A stretch of DNA of 36,357 bases from Oscillibacter sp. (GCA_009773995.1 VSMY01000006.1:1-36357), one strand, 5' to 3'; positions 7,634-15,733 are shown, numbered from the stretch's first letter. The notes: generated from the letters alone by a model not told the origin. Made by a program: numbers and translations.

Positions 7634-9304
7634 ATGAAAACCGGCAGATTCACACTGGCGTTTGCTTACCTGCGGCTGTCCAATGAGGAGGCCCAGGGCG
7701 GGGAATCGTCCAGTATCACCAACCAGCGCATGATCGTGCAGAACTATTGCAAACAGAACAACATCACCCTCGTCCGGGAATTTGTGGACGACGGCTACTC
7801 CGGAGGCAACTTCAACCGCCCCGGCTTCAAGGAGATGCTGAAGCAGCTGGAGCAGGGCAAGGCCAACCTGGTCATCACCAAGGACTTGTCCCGGCTGGGC
7901 CGCGACATGCGGGAGGCCAGCTACTACGCCGAGCAGTTCTTCCCGGAGCACGGCATCCAGTATATCGCCATTGCGGACAACTTCGACACAGAGCACGACA
8001 ACATCATGGCCCCCTTCCTGTTCGCCATGAACGAGGTCTACCTCCGGGACGGCTCCCGCAAGGTCAAGGATGTGCTGCGGAACAAGCGGGAGAGCGGCCA
8101 ATATTGCGCCTGTCCGCCCTACGGCTACCGCAAGGACCGGGAGAACCGGCACCGCCTGGCTCCCGACGAGGCCACCGCCCCGGTGGTGGAGCGCATCTTC
8201 CGGCGGGCGGCGGCGGGGGACTCCTCCCGTAAGATCGCCCTGGACCTGAACGCCGACGGGATGATCCCGCCGCTGAAGTACCGGGTGCTATACCGGGACG
8301 AATTCAGCGAGGAGGGGGCGTCCCATGCCTCGGACACCTGGAACTACACTACAGTGAAGCGCATCCTGAAAAACCCGGTGTACCTGGGGCACACCCTGCT
8401 GGGCCGGAGCAAAAAGGTCAGCGTCAAGTCCAAGAAGAAGGTGGCTGTTCCCCGGGACAACTGGGCAGTCACGGAGGACACCCATCCGCCCATCGTGGAC
8501 GAGGCCCTGTTCCAGCGGGCGCAGGAGAACCTGGGCCGGGGCAGCCGGGACTACCGGGCCTATGACCATGTACGGAAGAGTATCTTCGGCGGCGTGGCGG
8601 TGTGCGCCAAATGCGGACACGCCCTGTGTTCCTGCGGCACGGTGTACAAGGGGGAGCGGGAGAAATACTGGTATCTCTCCTGCACCCACCAGCGCCAGGA
8701 CATCGCCAACCCCTGCCAGGGAGTGCGCATCCGCTACGCCGACCTGGTAGAGCTGGTGCGGCAGGATCTGAACAGCCTGCTGGCCCTCAGTGATGAGGAA
8801 GTGGAGACGCTGGTCCAGGAGGCGGTCAGGCGGATGGGCAGCGAAGAGAACCTCAAGACCCGGCAGCTGAAAAAGGAGCGGGCCGAGGCCCGGATCATGG
8901 CCATCGACAAAATTGTCACCAAACTGTACACCGACAACGCGGTGGGCAAGCTGGACGACGACCGCCTAAGCCGTATGGTGGCCGACCTGGAAAAGGAGTC
9001 CGCCGGGCTGAAAGCAACTCTGGAGGAGCTGAACGCCCCCAGTCCCGCCCAGCAGACGGCGGACAGCTACGCCCGGTTCTTTGAGCTGGCCCGGTCCTAC
9101 ACCCATTTGGACCAGCTGGACCGGGATACCCTGGTCACCTTTGTGGACCGCATCGAGATCGGCCCCAAGGTTTATGAGGACGGCAGCCACAGAATACCGG
9201 CTCGGGCCAATCAGCCCTACCGGCAGAGTGTGCGGATTTTCTACAAATTCATCGGGGAATTGGCGGAAAACGGCGAAAAATGTTCGGATGGGAAACCCGC
9301 TTAA
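7634..9304 (+). CDS. Large serine recombinase A (TnpX-like)
   Basis: The 556-residue protein is a large serine recombinase. The resolvase domain begins AFAYLRLSNEE with nucleophile S16 after R14 and includes LVITKDLSRLGRD. A recombinase domain follows (about 175-290), then a zinc ribbon (CAKCGHALCSCG ... CTHQRQDIANPC), a charged coiled-coil stretch near 400-470 and a TnpX-type tail with FVDRIEIGPKVYEDG. It should catalyse directional integration and excision through 2-base staggered cuts. GGAGG precedes the ATG. It ends with its stop about 20 bases from the SASP fragment at 9326, so its gene marks the right end of an element. The neighbouring TnpW-like gene supports a Tn4451-type origin. Confidence 0.93.
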   Translation: MKTGRFTLAFAYLRLSNEEAQGGESSSITNQRMIVQNYCKQNNITLVREFVDDGYSGGNFNRPGFKEMLKQLEQGKANLVITKDLSRLGRDMREASYYAEQFFPEHGIQYIAIADNFDTEHDNIMAPFLFAMNEVYLRDGSRKVKDVLRNKRESGQYCACPPYGYRKDRENRHRLAPDEATAPVVERIFRRAAAGDSSRKIALDLNADGMIPPLKYRVLYRDEFSEEGASHASDTWNYTTVKRILKNPVYLGHTLLGRSKKVSVKSKKKVAVPRDNWAVTEDTHPPIVDEALFQRAQENLGRGSRDYRAYDHVRKSIFGGVAVCAKCGHALCSCGTVYKGEREKYWYLSCTHQRQDIANPCQGVRIRYADLVELVRQDLNSLLALSDEEVETLVQEAVRRMGSEENLKTRQLKKERAEARIMAIDKIVTKLYTDNAVGKLDDDRLSRMVADLEKESAGLKATLEELNAPSPAQQTADSYARFFELARSYTHLDQLDRDTLVTFVDRIEIGPKVYEDGSHRIPARANQPYRQSVRIFYKFIGELAENGEKCSDGKPA

Positions 9305-9325
9305 GATGGAGGAGGTACACCAAGG

Positions 9326-9508
9326 GAGGTCGGCGTCAACCTGAAGGAAGGCTACAACGGCGACCTGACCAGCCGGGAGGCCGGCTCCGTCGGCGGCCAG
9401 ATGGTCAAGAAGATGTTACCCATGAGAACTGCGAGATTTGAGAGGGCGGACAGAACGGCTATAGGGCATCGGGTGATGGTTACATATCGGGCGGGACTAT
9501 ACCTGTAA
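9326..9508 (+). pseudogene. SASP gene, internal fragment running into element B
   Basis: From 9326 the frame reads EVGVNLKEGYNGDL, then TSREAGSVGGQMVKKM, the highly conserved C-terminal half of an alpha/beta-type small acid-soluble spore protein. These proteins coat and protect spore DNA. The start and N-terminal third are missing; the upstream codons stay in frame back to the LSR A stop, with no usable start. After KKM, at 9416, homology ends and the frame continues 30 codons (LPMRTARFERADRTA...) to a TAA at 9506-9508 in element B sequence. The missing tail IESYEKSL is found at 24818-24841. The gene has therefore been interrupted twice. Confidence 0.85.
9405..9421 (+). other. attL of element B
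   Basis: The core TCAAGAAGATG (9405-9415) lies in the SASP codons for KKM. TTACCC (9416-9421) begins the element side. Its inverse partner GGGTCA is found at the other element end (24796-24801). The assignment follows from the split of the SASP reading frame. Confidence 0.75.
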
Positions 9509-9527
9509 AGTGAATAGAAAGAAAACC

Positions 9528-9557
9528 CACCCGCAGGGAAACAGCTCTCTGCGGGTG
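9528..9557. other. Strong hairpin at the left end of element B
   Basis: CACCCGCAG (9528-9536) and CTGCGGGTG (9549-9557) form a perfect 9-bp stem. On the plus strand it is followed by AATTGTGCATTTT, a weak T tract. It may end transcripts entering from LSR A, or isolate the element end from outside transcription. Confidence 0.5.
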
Positions 9558-9617
9558 AATTGTGCATTTTCGATTGATTTTTCTTCTCTTATCTGTTATG
9601 ATGTTTCTAGGAACATA

Positions 9618-9673
9618 ACAACATAAGAACTAATATAAGAAAAGTCTTACTTATCCCCTTTCTTTCTTATGTT
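9618..9673. repeat. AACATAA repeats and inverted repeat near the AlbA_2 gene
   Basis: ACAACATAA (9618-9626) occurs inside a tandem AACATAAC-AACATAAG. AACATAAGAA (9620-9629) is mirrored by TTCTTATGTT (9664-9673). The same nonamer occurs three times around 15451-15678, next to the second tyrosine recombinase. Confidence 0.5.
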
Positions 9674-9700
9674 CTTGCAGCTTAAATAAGGAGTGTGCTT

Positions 9701-11179
9701 ATGCTGGAAGAAGAATTTGGAAAACTGCTTTTAAGAGTTCAGCAGCGAAATTGCGAGGAACAGACCCTGGAGGTCAAGGCCGCCAACAAGGGATGTCCGG
9801 AGCGGCTCTATGACACGTTTTCTGCCTTTGCCAACCAGAACGAGGGCGGGATGCTTTTATTTGGTCTGGATGAAAAACAAGGGTTTGCCAAGGTCGGGGT
9901 CTATGATGCCCAGGACCTGCAAAAGAAGCTGATGGAGGTGGGCGAATCCATGACACCGGTGGTGCGTCCTGTTTTGTCTGTCTATGTGGAGGGGGCTATG
10001 CTGTTTGTGGCGGCGGAGATTCCCCCCCTGGATCTGGCAGAGCGGCCCTGCTTCAAAACAGCCCGGGGCCGGCTCAAGGGTTCCTTCATCCGGGTAGGAG
10101 ACGCGGATAAGCCTATGACGGAGTATGAGGTTTACAGCTACGAGGCCTACCGCAAGCGGAGCCGGGACGATCTGCGTCCGGTGGAGGGGATCTCATTGTC
10201 CGCACTGGATCCGGTTCAACTGGAGCAGTACCTGCTGAAGCGCAAGCTGGATCGCCCCAATTTTGCCTCTGTTCCGACGGAACAGCTCTATGAACTGACC
10301 GGACTGCAAAAGGAGGGACAGTTTACCCTCACAGCGGTCCTGCTGTTTGGCCTGTATCCCCAAGCCTATTTTCCGCAGCTCAGCATTATTGCATCCCGTG
10401 TGCCGGGTACTGAGATGGGTGAAGTGGATGAAACAGGGCAGCGGTTTCTGGACAGCAAACGCATTGAGGGCAGTCTGGTGGAAATGCTGGAGGGTGCGGT
10501 CAGCTTCCTGCGAAGTAATATGCGCATGGCTGTGCGCATTGATCCTAAAACAGGAAAGCGGCAGGATATGCCGGAATATCCCCTTGACGCCCTTCGGGAA
10601 GCGGTTTTGAACGCGCTGGTCCACCGGGATTACAGTACCCATACAGAAAATATGCCCATCCAGCTGATCATGTTTTATGACCGGGTGGAAATTCGAAACC
10701 CTGGCGGACTTTATGGGCGTTTGACGGTGGATCAACTGGGAAAGATCCAGCCGGATACCCGAAATCCGGCCGTGATCACCGCAATGGAAGCCTTGGGACA
10801 GACGGAAAACCGCTATTCCGGTATCCCAAGAATCCGCCGTGCCATGGCGGAGGCCGGCCTGCCCGAACCGGTATTCCGGGATGACCGCTGGGAATTTTCC
10901 GTCTGCCTCTATAACAAGGAGGCGGCAGAACAGCCTCCAGAACGCAAACCGGCGCTTTCCGCTGAAAAACTGCCCTTGGACGACCGCGGACTGCTTAACT
11001 TTTGCAGGACGCCCCGCACGCGAAAGGAAATTGTGCGTTTTTTGGGGATTGCCTCCGGTCAGTACGCTACCCGGCGCTACCTGGAGCCGCTGGTGAAATC
11101 CGGGATGATTTTGATGACCCTCCCGGACCGGCCCAAAAGCCCGAAGCAGACCTACCAGACAAATCCGGATATCCGGTGA
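9701..11179 (+). CDS. AlbA_2/GHKL-type ATP-binding protein
   Basis: The 492-residue protein has an N-terminal AlbA_2 (Schlafen-like) domain (about 20-140: ETQTLEVKAA-type opening EEQTLEVKAANKG, then FSAFANQNEGGMLLFGL). A C-terminal GHKL-type ATPase segment follows, with an E-x3-N box at E300/N304, HRD at 308-310 and EIRNPGG at 330-336, then a winged-helix-like end. This architecture belongs to putative transcriptional regulators often found beside type I restriction genes. I take the ATG at 9701, 7 bases after AAGGAG, rather than a GTG two codons earlier. The hsdM gene starts 32 bases downstream, so it probably belongs to that operon. Its biochemical role is not established. Confidence 0.82.
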   Translation: MLEEEFGKLLLRVQQRNCEEQTLEVKAANKGCPERLYDTFSAFANQNEGGMLLFGLDEKQGFAKVGVYDAQDLQKKLMEVGESMTPVVRPVLSVYVEGAMLFVAAEIPPLDLAERPCFKTARGRLKGSFIRVGDADKPMTEYEVYSYEAYRKRSRDDLRPVEGISLSALDPVQLEQYLLKRKLDRPNFASVPTEQLYELTGLQKEGQFTLTAVLLFGLYPQAYFPQLSIIASRVPGTEMGEVDETGQRFLDSKRIEGSLVEMLEGAVSFLRSNMRMAVRIDPKTGKRQDMPEYPLDALREAVLNALVHRDYSTHTENMPIQLIMFYDRVEIRNPGGLYGRLTVDQLGKIQPDTRNPAVITAMEALGQTENRYSGIPRIRRAMAEAGLPEPVFRDDRWEFSVCLYNKEAAEQPPERKPALSAEKLPLDDRGLLNFCRTPRTRKEIVRFLGIASGQYATRRYLEPLVKSGMILMTLPDRPKSPKQTYQTNPDIR

Positions 11180-11211
11180 TCAATCATAAAAACCAGAAAG
11201 AGAGAACCGCT

Positions 11212-12707
11212 ATGATTACAGGCGAACTGAAAAACAAGATCAACGCCCTCTGGGAGATCTTCTGGACGGGCGGCATTACCAACCCTCTGGACGTGGTGGA
11301 GCAGATGACCTACCTGATGTTCATCCACGATCTGGATGAGACAGACAATCTGCGCGCCAAGGAGAGCGCCATGCTGGGCTTGCCCTACAAGAGTATGTTC
11401 GGGGAGGAGGTCCAAATTGGGGAGCGGACTGTCCCGGGCAATCAGCTCAAGTGGTCGGTATTCCACGACTTCCCCGCCGGGAAGATGTACACCGTGGTGC
11501 AGGAGCAGGTGTTCCCCTTCATCAAGAACCTCCACGGGGACAAGGGCAGCGCCTACGCCAAGTACATGGACGACGCCATCTTCAAAATCCCCACACCGCT
11601 GATGCTGGACAAGGTTGTCACCGCCCTGGACGAGATCTACGCCCAGATGGCCCAGCTCCGGGACGGCGATGTGCGGGGAGACGTGTATGAGTTCCTTCTG
11701 TCCAAAATCGCCACCGCCGGGGTGAACGGCCAGTTCCGCACGCCCCGGCATATCATAAAAATGATGGTGGAGCTGATGGCCCCCGGTCCAGACGAGGTCA
11801 TCTGCGACCCGGCCTGCGGTACGTCGGGCTTTCTGGTGGCGGCTGGGGAGTACCTGAAAGCCAACCGCAAGGAGGAAATCTTCTTCAACCGGGAGAAGAA
11901 AGCCCACTACATGAACGCCATGTTCCACGGCTTCGACATGGACCGCACCATGCTACGCATCGGGGCCATGAACATGATGACTCACGGGGTGGACAACCCC
12001 ACCATCGAGTACCGGGACAGCCTGTCCGACCAGAACCCGGACCGTGAAAAGTACTCCCTCATCCTGGCCAATCCCCCCTTCAAGGGCAGCCTGGACGCGG
12101 ATATCGTGTCCGCCGACCTGCTGAAGCTGTGCAAAACCAAGAAGACTGAACTGCTGTTTTTGGCCCTGTTTTTGAAAATGCTCAAGGTGGGCGGGCGGTG
12201 CGCCTATATCGTTCCGGACGGCGTGCTGTTCGGGTCCTCCAAGGCCCACCGGGATATCCGCCGGGAGCTGGTGGACAACCACCGCCTGGAGGCGGTTATC
12301 TCCATGCCCTCGGGGGTGTTCAAGCCCTACGCCGGGGTGTCCACCGGGGTGCTTATCTTCACCAAGACCGGCCACGGCGGGACGGACCAGGTGTGGTTTT
12401 ACGACATGCGGCCGACGGCTTCTCCCTGGACGACAAGCGCGCCCCCGTGGCGGAGAACGACATCCCCGATATCGTCGCCCGGTTCCATAACCTGGCCGGG
12501 AAAGCGGACCGGGCCCGGACTGAGCAGTCCTTCCTGGTGCCCAGGGAGGAGATTGTGGAGAATGGCTACGATCTGTCCATCAACAAGTACAAAAAGACCG
12601 AGTATGTCCCCGTGGAGTACCCGCCCACCAGCGAGATTTTCGTCCAGCTGCGCCAGCTGGAAGCCGAGATTCAGAAGGGACTGGAGGAATTGGAGGGGAT
12701 GGTGTGA
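11212..12707 (+). pseudogene. hsdM: hsdM, type I methyltransferase subunit with frameshift
   Basis: This would encode about 498 residues: an HsdM N-terminal helical domain (8-130), the AdoMet motif DPACGTSGF (199-207) and the catalytic NPPF (287-290), that is, an adenine-N6 methyltransferase of a type I system. Near 12410 the frame breaks: YDMR continues as nonsense in one frame, while ADGFSLDDKRAPVAEND through LEELEGMV lies in another. One base is missing (CGGCC where CGGGCC restores the frame). The catalytic core is intact, but the last 100 residues, which contact HsdS, are lost unless the change is a sequencing error. GAGAACCGCT before the ATG gives a modest site. The stop overlaps the hsdS start (TGATG). 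Confidence 0.88.
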
Positions 12708-12856
12708 TGGCGAGATTGGGGGACATTTTTACAATATCTTCTGGTGGAACACCAGATAAAAGACAGGCGAAGTATTATGAAAATGGAACTATTTCATGGG
12801 TGAAAACAGGAGATTTAAAAGAAAAATATGTTTCACATATAAATTCTACAATTCTC
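12707..12856 (+). pseudogene. hsdS: hsdS, N-terminal stub of type I specificity subunit
   Basis: MARLGDIFTISSGGTPDKRQ, then AKYYENGTISWVKTGDLKEK, is the characteristic opening of an HsdS target-recognition domain. The start codon overlaps the hsdM stop. Homology ends after about 49 residues (VSHINSTI) near 12853-12857; the frame then continues about 22 unrelated codons to a stop at 12922. A normal HsdS has about 400 residues with two recognition domains, so this stub cannot confer specificity. The join coincides with the start of a relaxase fragment, marking a deletion or insertion point. Confidence 0.85.
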
Positions 12857-12857
12857 C

Positions 12858-13140
12858 TGCCGATTACGCCCGTATGCGTGAGGTGTCAGACCGGCTTTGC
12901 CGGGAGTACGCTATTTCTGTGATAGAGAACCCCGGCGGGCGGGCCAAAAACTACGCAGAATGGCAGGCCGAGCAGAACGGCAAGCCCACCCACCGGGGCA
13001 CCATCCGGGCCGACATTGACCGGGCCATCCTCGCCTCCACCACCGAGCGCGACTTTCTGCAGGTGATGGCTGGCAGTATCACCGCCGATATGAACCGGCT
13101 CTTTGCCGCCCAGGAGAAAGCTCAGAAATACTCTTTCTGA
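12858..13140 (+). pseudogene. Relaxase fragment joined to a second gene tail
   Basis: The frame from about 12858 reads ADYARMREVSDRLCREYAIS, then VIENPGGRAKNYAEWQAEQ, then ADIDRAILASTTERDFLQVM. This is an internal piece of a MobA/VirD2-type relaxase just after the metal-binding histidines. It corresponds in position to the QACAEFGLPVFQP to EEFITLM part of the complete mobA at 21454. After about 13070 it changes to GSITADMNRLFAAQEKAQKYSF and a stop, apparently the tail of another protein. It has no start and no catalytic residues, so it is a scar of an earlier mobilization gene. Confidence 0.7.
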
Positions 13141-13181
13141 TATTGTTATCCATGGCCAGACCCAGGACAGGGCGGCTTTTT

Positions 13182-13300
13182 TCATTCCTCAAGCAGCTTT
13201 GAAACGGGAACTTCGAGCGCATCCGCAATTCTGAACAGCGTCTTCATCGACACGCCAAAAGTCTGTGTCTTTGACGCTGCCTTGATGCTTTCCAATACAT
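13182..13300 (-). pseudogene. C-terminal remnant of an XRE-type regulator
   Basis: On the minus strand the frame YVLESIKAASKTQTFGVSMK, then TLFRIADALEVPVSKLLEE and a stop (13182-13184), is the end of a helix-turn-helix XRE domain, where TLFRIADALEVPVSKLL is the typical last helix. The recognition helix and start are missing; the sequence is replaced upstream by the promoter region of the HU gene. It is another join in the mosaic between hsdS and HU. Confidence 0.6.
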
Positions 13301-13307
13301 AAATTTA

Positions 13308-13336
13308 TTGACACTCCTGATGTTCAACTATATAAT
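13308..13336 (+). promoter_or_regulatory. Perfect sigma-A promoter for HU gene
   Basis: TTGACA (13308-13313), 17 bases and TATAAT (13331-13336) match consensus at every position. The predicted start is near 13343, giving a 78-base leader. TGTCCA (13344-13349) and TGGACA (13364-13369) form an inverted repeat right at the start point, a possible operator. Confidence 0.8.
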
Positions 13337-13382
13337 GCAGATTTGTCCAGTCTTTTACTTGATTGGACACACACAATGTTAT

Positions 13383-13405
13383 TGGCAAAGGGGTACTCTT
13401 TGCCA
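13383..13405 (+). promoter_or_regulatory. Leader hairpin just before the HU ribosome binding site
   Basis: TGGCAAAG (13383-13390) pairs perfectly with CTTTGCCA (13398-13405), loop 7 bases, ending a few bases before AGGAGG (13410-13415). There is no T tract, so an effect on translation or RNA stability is more likely than termination. Confidence 0.5.
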
Positions 13406-13420
13406 GAATAGGAGGAAAAT

Positions 13421-13732
13421 ATGAATAAGCAGGAATTGATCGAACGTATGGCGGGCAAGACCGGGATGGCAAAAAAGGACTGCGGTATTGCCTTGGATGG
13501 TATGCTGTCTGCAATCACAGAGGCTTTGCAAAAGGATGACAAAATAAAGCTGACTGGCTTTGGCACTTTTGAGGTAAAGCACCGGGCCGCCAGAACAGGC
13601 CGCAATCCGCAAACCAAGGAGACTGTGGAAATTCCGGCGCAGAGCGTTCCGGTGTTTAAGGCGGGAAAGGTCTTGAAAGAAAGCATTCTTGGTAGCAGCG
13701 AGAAAAGAGTATTGTCAAAAGCTGCGCTTTAG
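13421..13732 (+). CDS. hup: HU-family DNA-binding protein
   Basis: The 103-residue protein has the full HU/IHF fold: N-terminal helices MNKQELIERMAGKTGMAKKD, the beta-arm region KIKLTGFGTFEVKHRAARTG with the RNPQT DNA-intercalating tip, and the closing strand VPVFKAGKVLKE. A 12-residue extension (GSSEKRVLSKAAL) makes it slightly longer than the usual 90. HU bends and compacts DNA and assists site-specific recombination. AGGAGG precedes the ATG and a perfect promoter lies 85 bases upstream. Encoded on the inner insert beside a tyrosine recombinase, it may serve as the element's own accessory factor. Confidence 0.93.
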   Translation: MNKQELIERMAGKTGMAKKDCGIALDGMLSAITEALQKDDKIKLTGFGTFEVKHRAARTGRNPQTKETVEIPAQSVPVFKAGKVLKESILGSSEKRVLSKAAL

Positions 13733-13786
13733 TATATAATTCCTCTGTGAATAGGTGACAGGAGAAGTGGTTATTGCAGGGGGGAA

Positions 13787-14410
13787 GTGATTACACTGGA
13801 TGATACCAAGACCCGGATCATCGTTGCCGCAATCAAGGCTGTACGGCAGTATGGCCTGGAAGGGGTGCGCATCCAGAACGTCAGCGAGCTGGCGGGGATT
13901 TCATCAGGAGCGATTTACCGCCACTTTGACGGCAAGGATCAACTGCTGGTGGAGTGCTTCACTTATGTGGACAAGCAGGCGGCGGCAATCTTTGAACATT
14001 TGAAATTCAACCCGCTGCTTATGCTCACTGACCCTATGGGTGCGGTAAAGGCGCTGTGGGTGCCCTATTTTCGGTTTTGGACATCCCGCCCGGACGAAAC
14101 AGTTTTTTATCACCGCTTTCGGGACAGTACGTTTTTCCCCCAGTATGACAAGAGCCGGGATGTGACCTATTTCAAGACGTTTATTGGAATGGTTGACGTT
14201 TTCAAAAAGGTATTTCCAAGCCTGGACAAAATCAATCAGGATTTATTGTGGCTCCACGTCCTCACATCCACTGTTATGTACGCAAAGTATGTGGTGGAAG
14301 GGACGCTTCCAGACAATCAGGAAACCGAGGACACTGTGTTTCAGTTGTTAACCACTGGACTGAGCGGCTATTTGAAACCGGAGAAGCCTAAAAAATCAAG
14401 ACGAAAATGA
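13787..14410 (+). CDS. TetR-family transcriptional regulator
   Basis: The 207-residue protein has a typical TetR N-terminal domain (about 9-57): TRIIVAAIKAVRQYGLEGVR, then IQNVSELAGISSGAIYRHF with the recognition helix ending in YRHFDGKDQLL. A helical ligand-binding domain follows, rich in aromatic residues (WVPYFRFWTSRP), and a basic tail (KPEKPKKSRRK). The start appears to be GTG at 13787, directly behind GGGGGGAA, which is unusually close; no ATG fits. Two palindromes of the type TGAAC(G/A)TTCA lie just downstream, before the integrase at 14599, and are candidate binding sites. The ligand is unknown. Confidence 0.88.
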   Translation: MITLDDTKTRIIVAAIKAVRQYGLEGVRIQNVSELAGISSGAIYRHFDGKDQLLVECFTYVDKQAAAIFEHLKFNPLLMLTDPMGAVKALWVPYFRFWTSRPDETVFYHRFRDSTFFPQYDKSRDVTYFKTFIGMVDVFKKVFPSLDKINQDLLWLHVLTSTVMYAKYVVEGTLPDNQETEDTVFQLLTTGLSGYLKPEKPKKSRRK

Positions 14411-14447
14411 AAATGTGCCGCTGGAGGCGGTTCATTTTTAGTAGTTT

Positions 14448-14532
14448 GATAATGAACGTTCACTATCATACCGGTTAAAGGCACGCTCGGTTCTCAAATT
14501 TTTTTGGCGCTAAGGGGGAGTGAACATTCACT
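14448..14532. promoter_or_regulatory. Two TGAACRTTCA palindromes (candidate TetR operators)
   Basis: GATAATGAACGTTCACTATC (14448-14467) is palindromic except at one position pair. AGTGAACATTCACT (14519-14532) carries the same half-site. They lie between tetR and the integrase start at 14599. Half-site and length suit a TetR-type dimer; repression of the integrase is inferred. Confidence 0.5.
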
Positions 14533-14598
14533 AACTTTGGAATAACCTTCTTTCTATTCGGAAAACTATCTGCATCGAATACAAAGGAGATTATTGCC

Positions 14599-15459
14599 AT
14601 GTTCAGCCAGGAAGCAGCTTTCACAATTACCGCCGACCACATTTCCCAATATGCGGCGCACCTCCAGGAACAAGAGAGAGCCAAGAACACTGTAAAGAAA
14701 TATGTTCATGACCTTAACGATTTCATGTTGTTTCTGAATGGGAAAGCCGTCACAAAGGTGGCCGTGATTGCGTGGAAAGAGCATCTGGCTGATACCTATA
14801 CCCCAGCCACAGTCAATTCCATGCTGGCAGCGGTCAACAGTTTTTTCCAGTTCATGGACTGGCCGAAGCTGTCTGTCAGGCCGCTGAAAGTACAGCGTCC
14901 CCTTTTCTGTGATGAAAGCCGGGAAATGACCCGCGCTGAATATGTCCGTTTGGTGAACGCGGCCCAGCGGCAGGGAAATGAACGGCTGTCCCTGCTCCTT
15001 CAAACAATTTGCGCCACAGGCATCCGGGTATCAGAACTCCGATTTATCACCGTGGACGCTGTGACCCTGGGCCGTACAGTGGTCACGAACAAGGGAAAAC
15101 GGCGAACTGTTTTTCTGCCTGGAAAGCTGTGCGGGCTGCTGAAAAAGTATCTGAAAAAACAAAAAATCACCGACGGATCGGTGTTTGTGACGCGGACGGG
15201 CAAACCCCTTGACCGCTCCAATATCTGGCGGGATATGAAGGCTCTGTGTGAAAGCGCCGGGGTTGAGCCAGACAAGGTGTTCCCCCACAACCTGCGGCAT
15301 CTGTTCGCCCGGACGTATTACTCGCTGGAAAAGGATTTGTCCCGGCTGGCGGATATTCTGGGCCATTCCAATGTCAGCACCACCCGCATTTATACCGCAG
15401 AGAGCGGTTTTGTTCACGCCCGACAGATGGAACGGCTGGGTCTGATCCTTACAACATAA
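14599..15459 (+). CDS. Tyrosine recombinase/integrase (XerC/D-like size)
   Basis: The 286-residue tyrosine recombinase contains a SAM-like core-binding domain (about 12-90) and a catalytic domain with R143 (CATGIRVSEL), a lysine in NKGKRR, H230 and R233 (PHNLRHLF), H256 (LGHSNVS) and Y265 (TRIYT). All catalytic residues are present. AAAGGAG lies about 9 bases before the ATG. The stop codon forms part of a perfect hairpin (ACAACATAA/TTATGTTGT, 15451-15474), and an 18-bp inverted repeat brackets the next 200 bases. It is probably the recombinase that brought in the inner insert, but the insert ends at 12.86 and 17.72 kb show no repeat I could recognise. Confidence 0.92.
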   Translation: MFSQEAAFTITADHISQYAAHLQEQERAKNTVKKYVHDLNDFMLFLNGKAVTKVAVIAWKEHLADTYTPATVNSMLAAVNSFFQFMDWPKLSVRPLKVQRPLFCDESREMTRAEYVRLVNAAQRQGNERLSLLLQTICATGIRVSELRFITVDAVTLGRTVVTNKGKRRTVFLPGKLCGLLKKYLKKQKITDGSVFVTRTGKPLDRSNIWRDMKALCESAGVEPDKVFPHNLRHLFARTYYSLEKDLSRLADILGHSNVSTTRIYTAESGFVHARQMERLGLILTT

Positions 15460-15687
15460 TTTTTGTTATGTTGTTGTTTAGACCGCAACAGGTCAATATA
15501 CATATCGCATTATACAGGAAAAACGGCTTTCTGACAAGTCCTTTTACAACTTAGGCATGAAGAAACTGACGGGATGCTCTCTATATTTATCTCGCCTGTC
15601 TTTTTTGCGCCTTTTTTAGATTCTCTGCGTCCTTACAGTGAAATTGGGGCAGTTGGGCTTCACTCTAATACAACATAACAAAAATTA
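15457..15687. repeat. 18-bp perfect inverted repeat around a 195-bp spacer
   Basis: TAATTTTTGTTATGTTGT (15457-15474) is repeated exactly in inverse orientation at 15670-15687. The left copy also folds with ACAACATAA (15451-15459), which includes the integrase stop. The spacer has no open frame of note. Copies of ACAACATAA also occur at 9618-9626. These look like binding sites of a recombinase or regulator. Confidence 0.65.
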
Positions 15688-15733
15688 AGTTGTTAATAGG
15701 CAGCTTGAGTTAAATATAGTGAGGGATATGAGT

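Larger units (their letters stand above)
1..9326. mobile_element. Element A: accessory block ending at LSR A (left end not seen)
   Basis: The large serine recombinase at 7634-9304 ends about 20 bases before a SASP gene fragment that begins near 9326. The upstream half of the SASP gene is absent, so foreign DNA must join the spore gene between about 9305 and 9328. Serine-recombinase elements usually carry the recombinase at one end, which fits. The left boundary is not visible, so it is an inference that the type III cassette, RNA and tyrosine recombinase all belong to the same unit. Confidence 0.4.

Noticed and set aside
13141..13182. Possible terminator before the HU promoter
   Set aside because: A run of T follows GGCGGC, but the upstream pairing is too short and imperfect to call.
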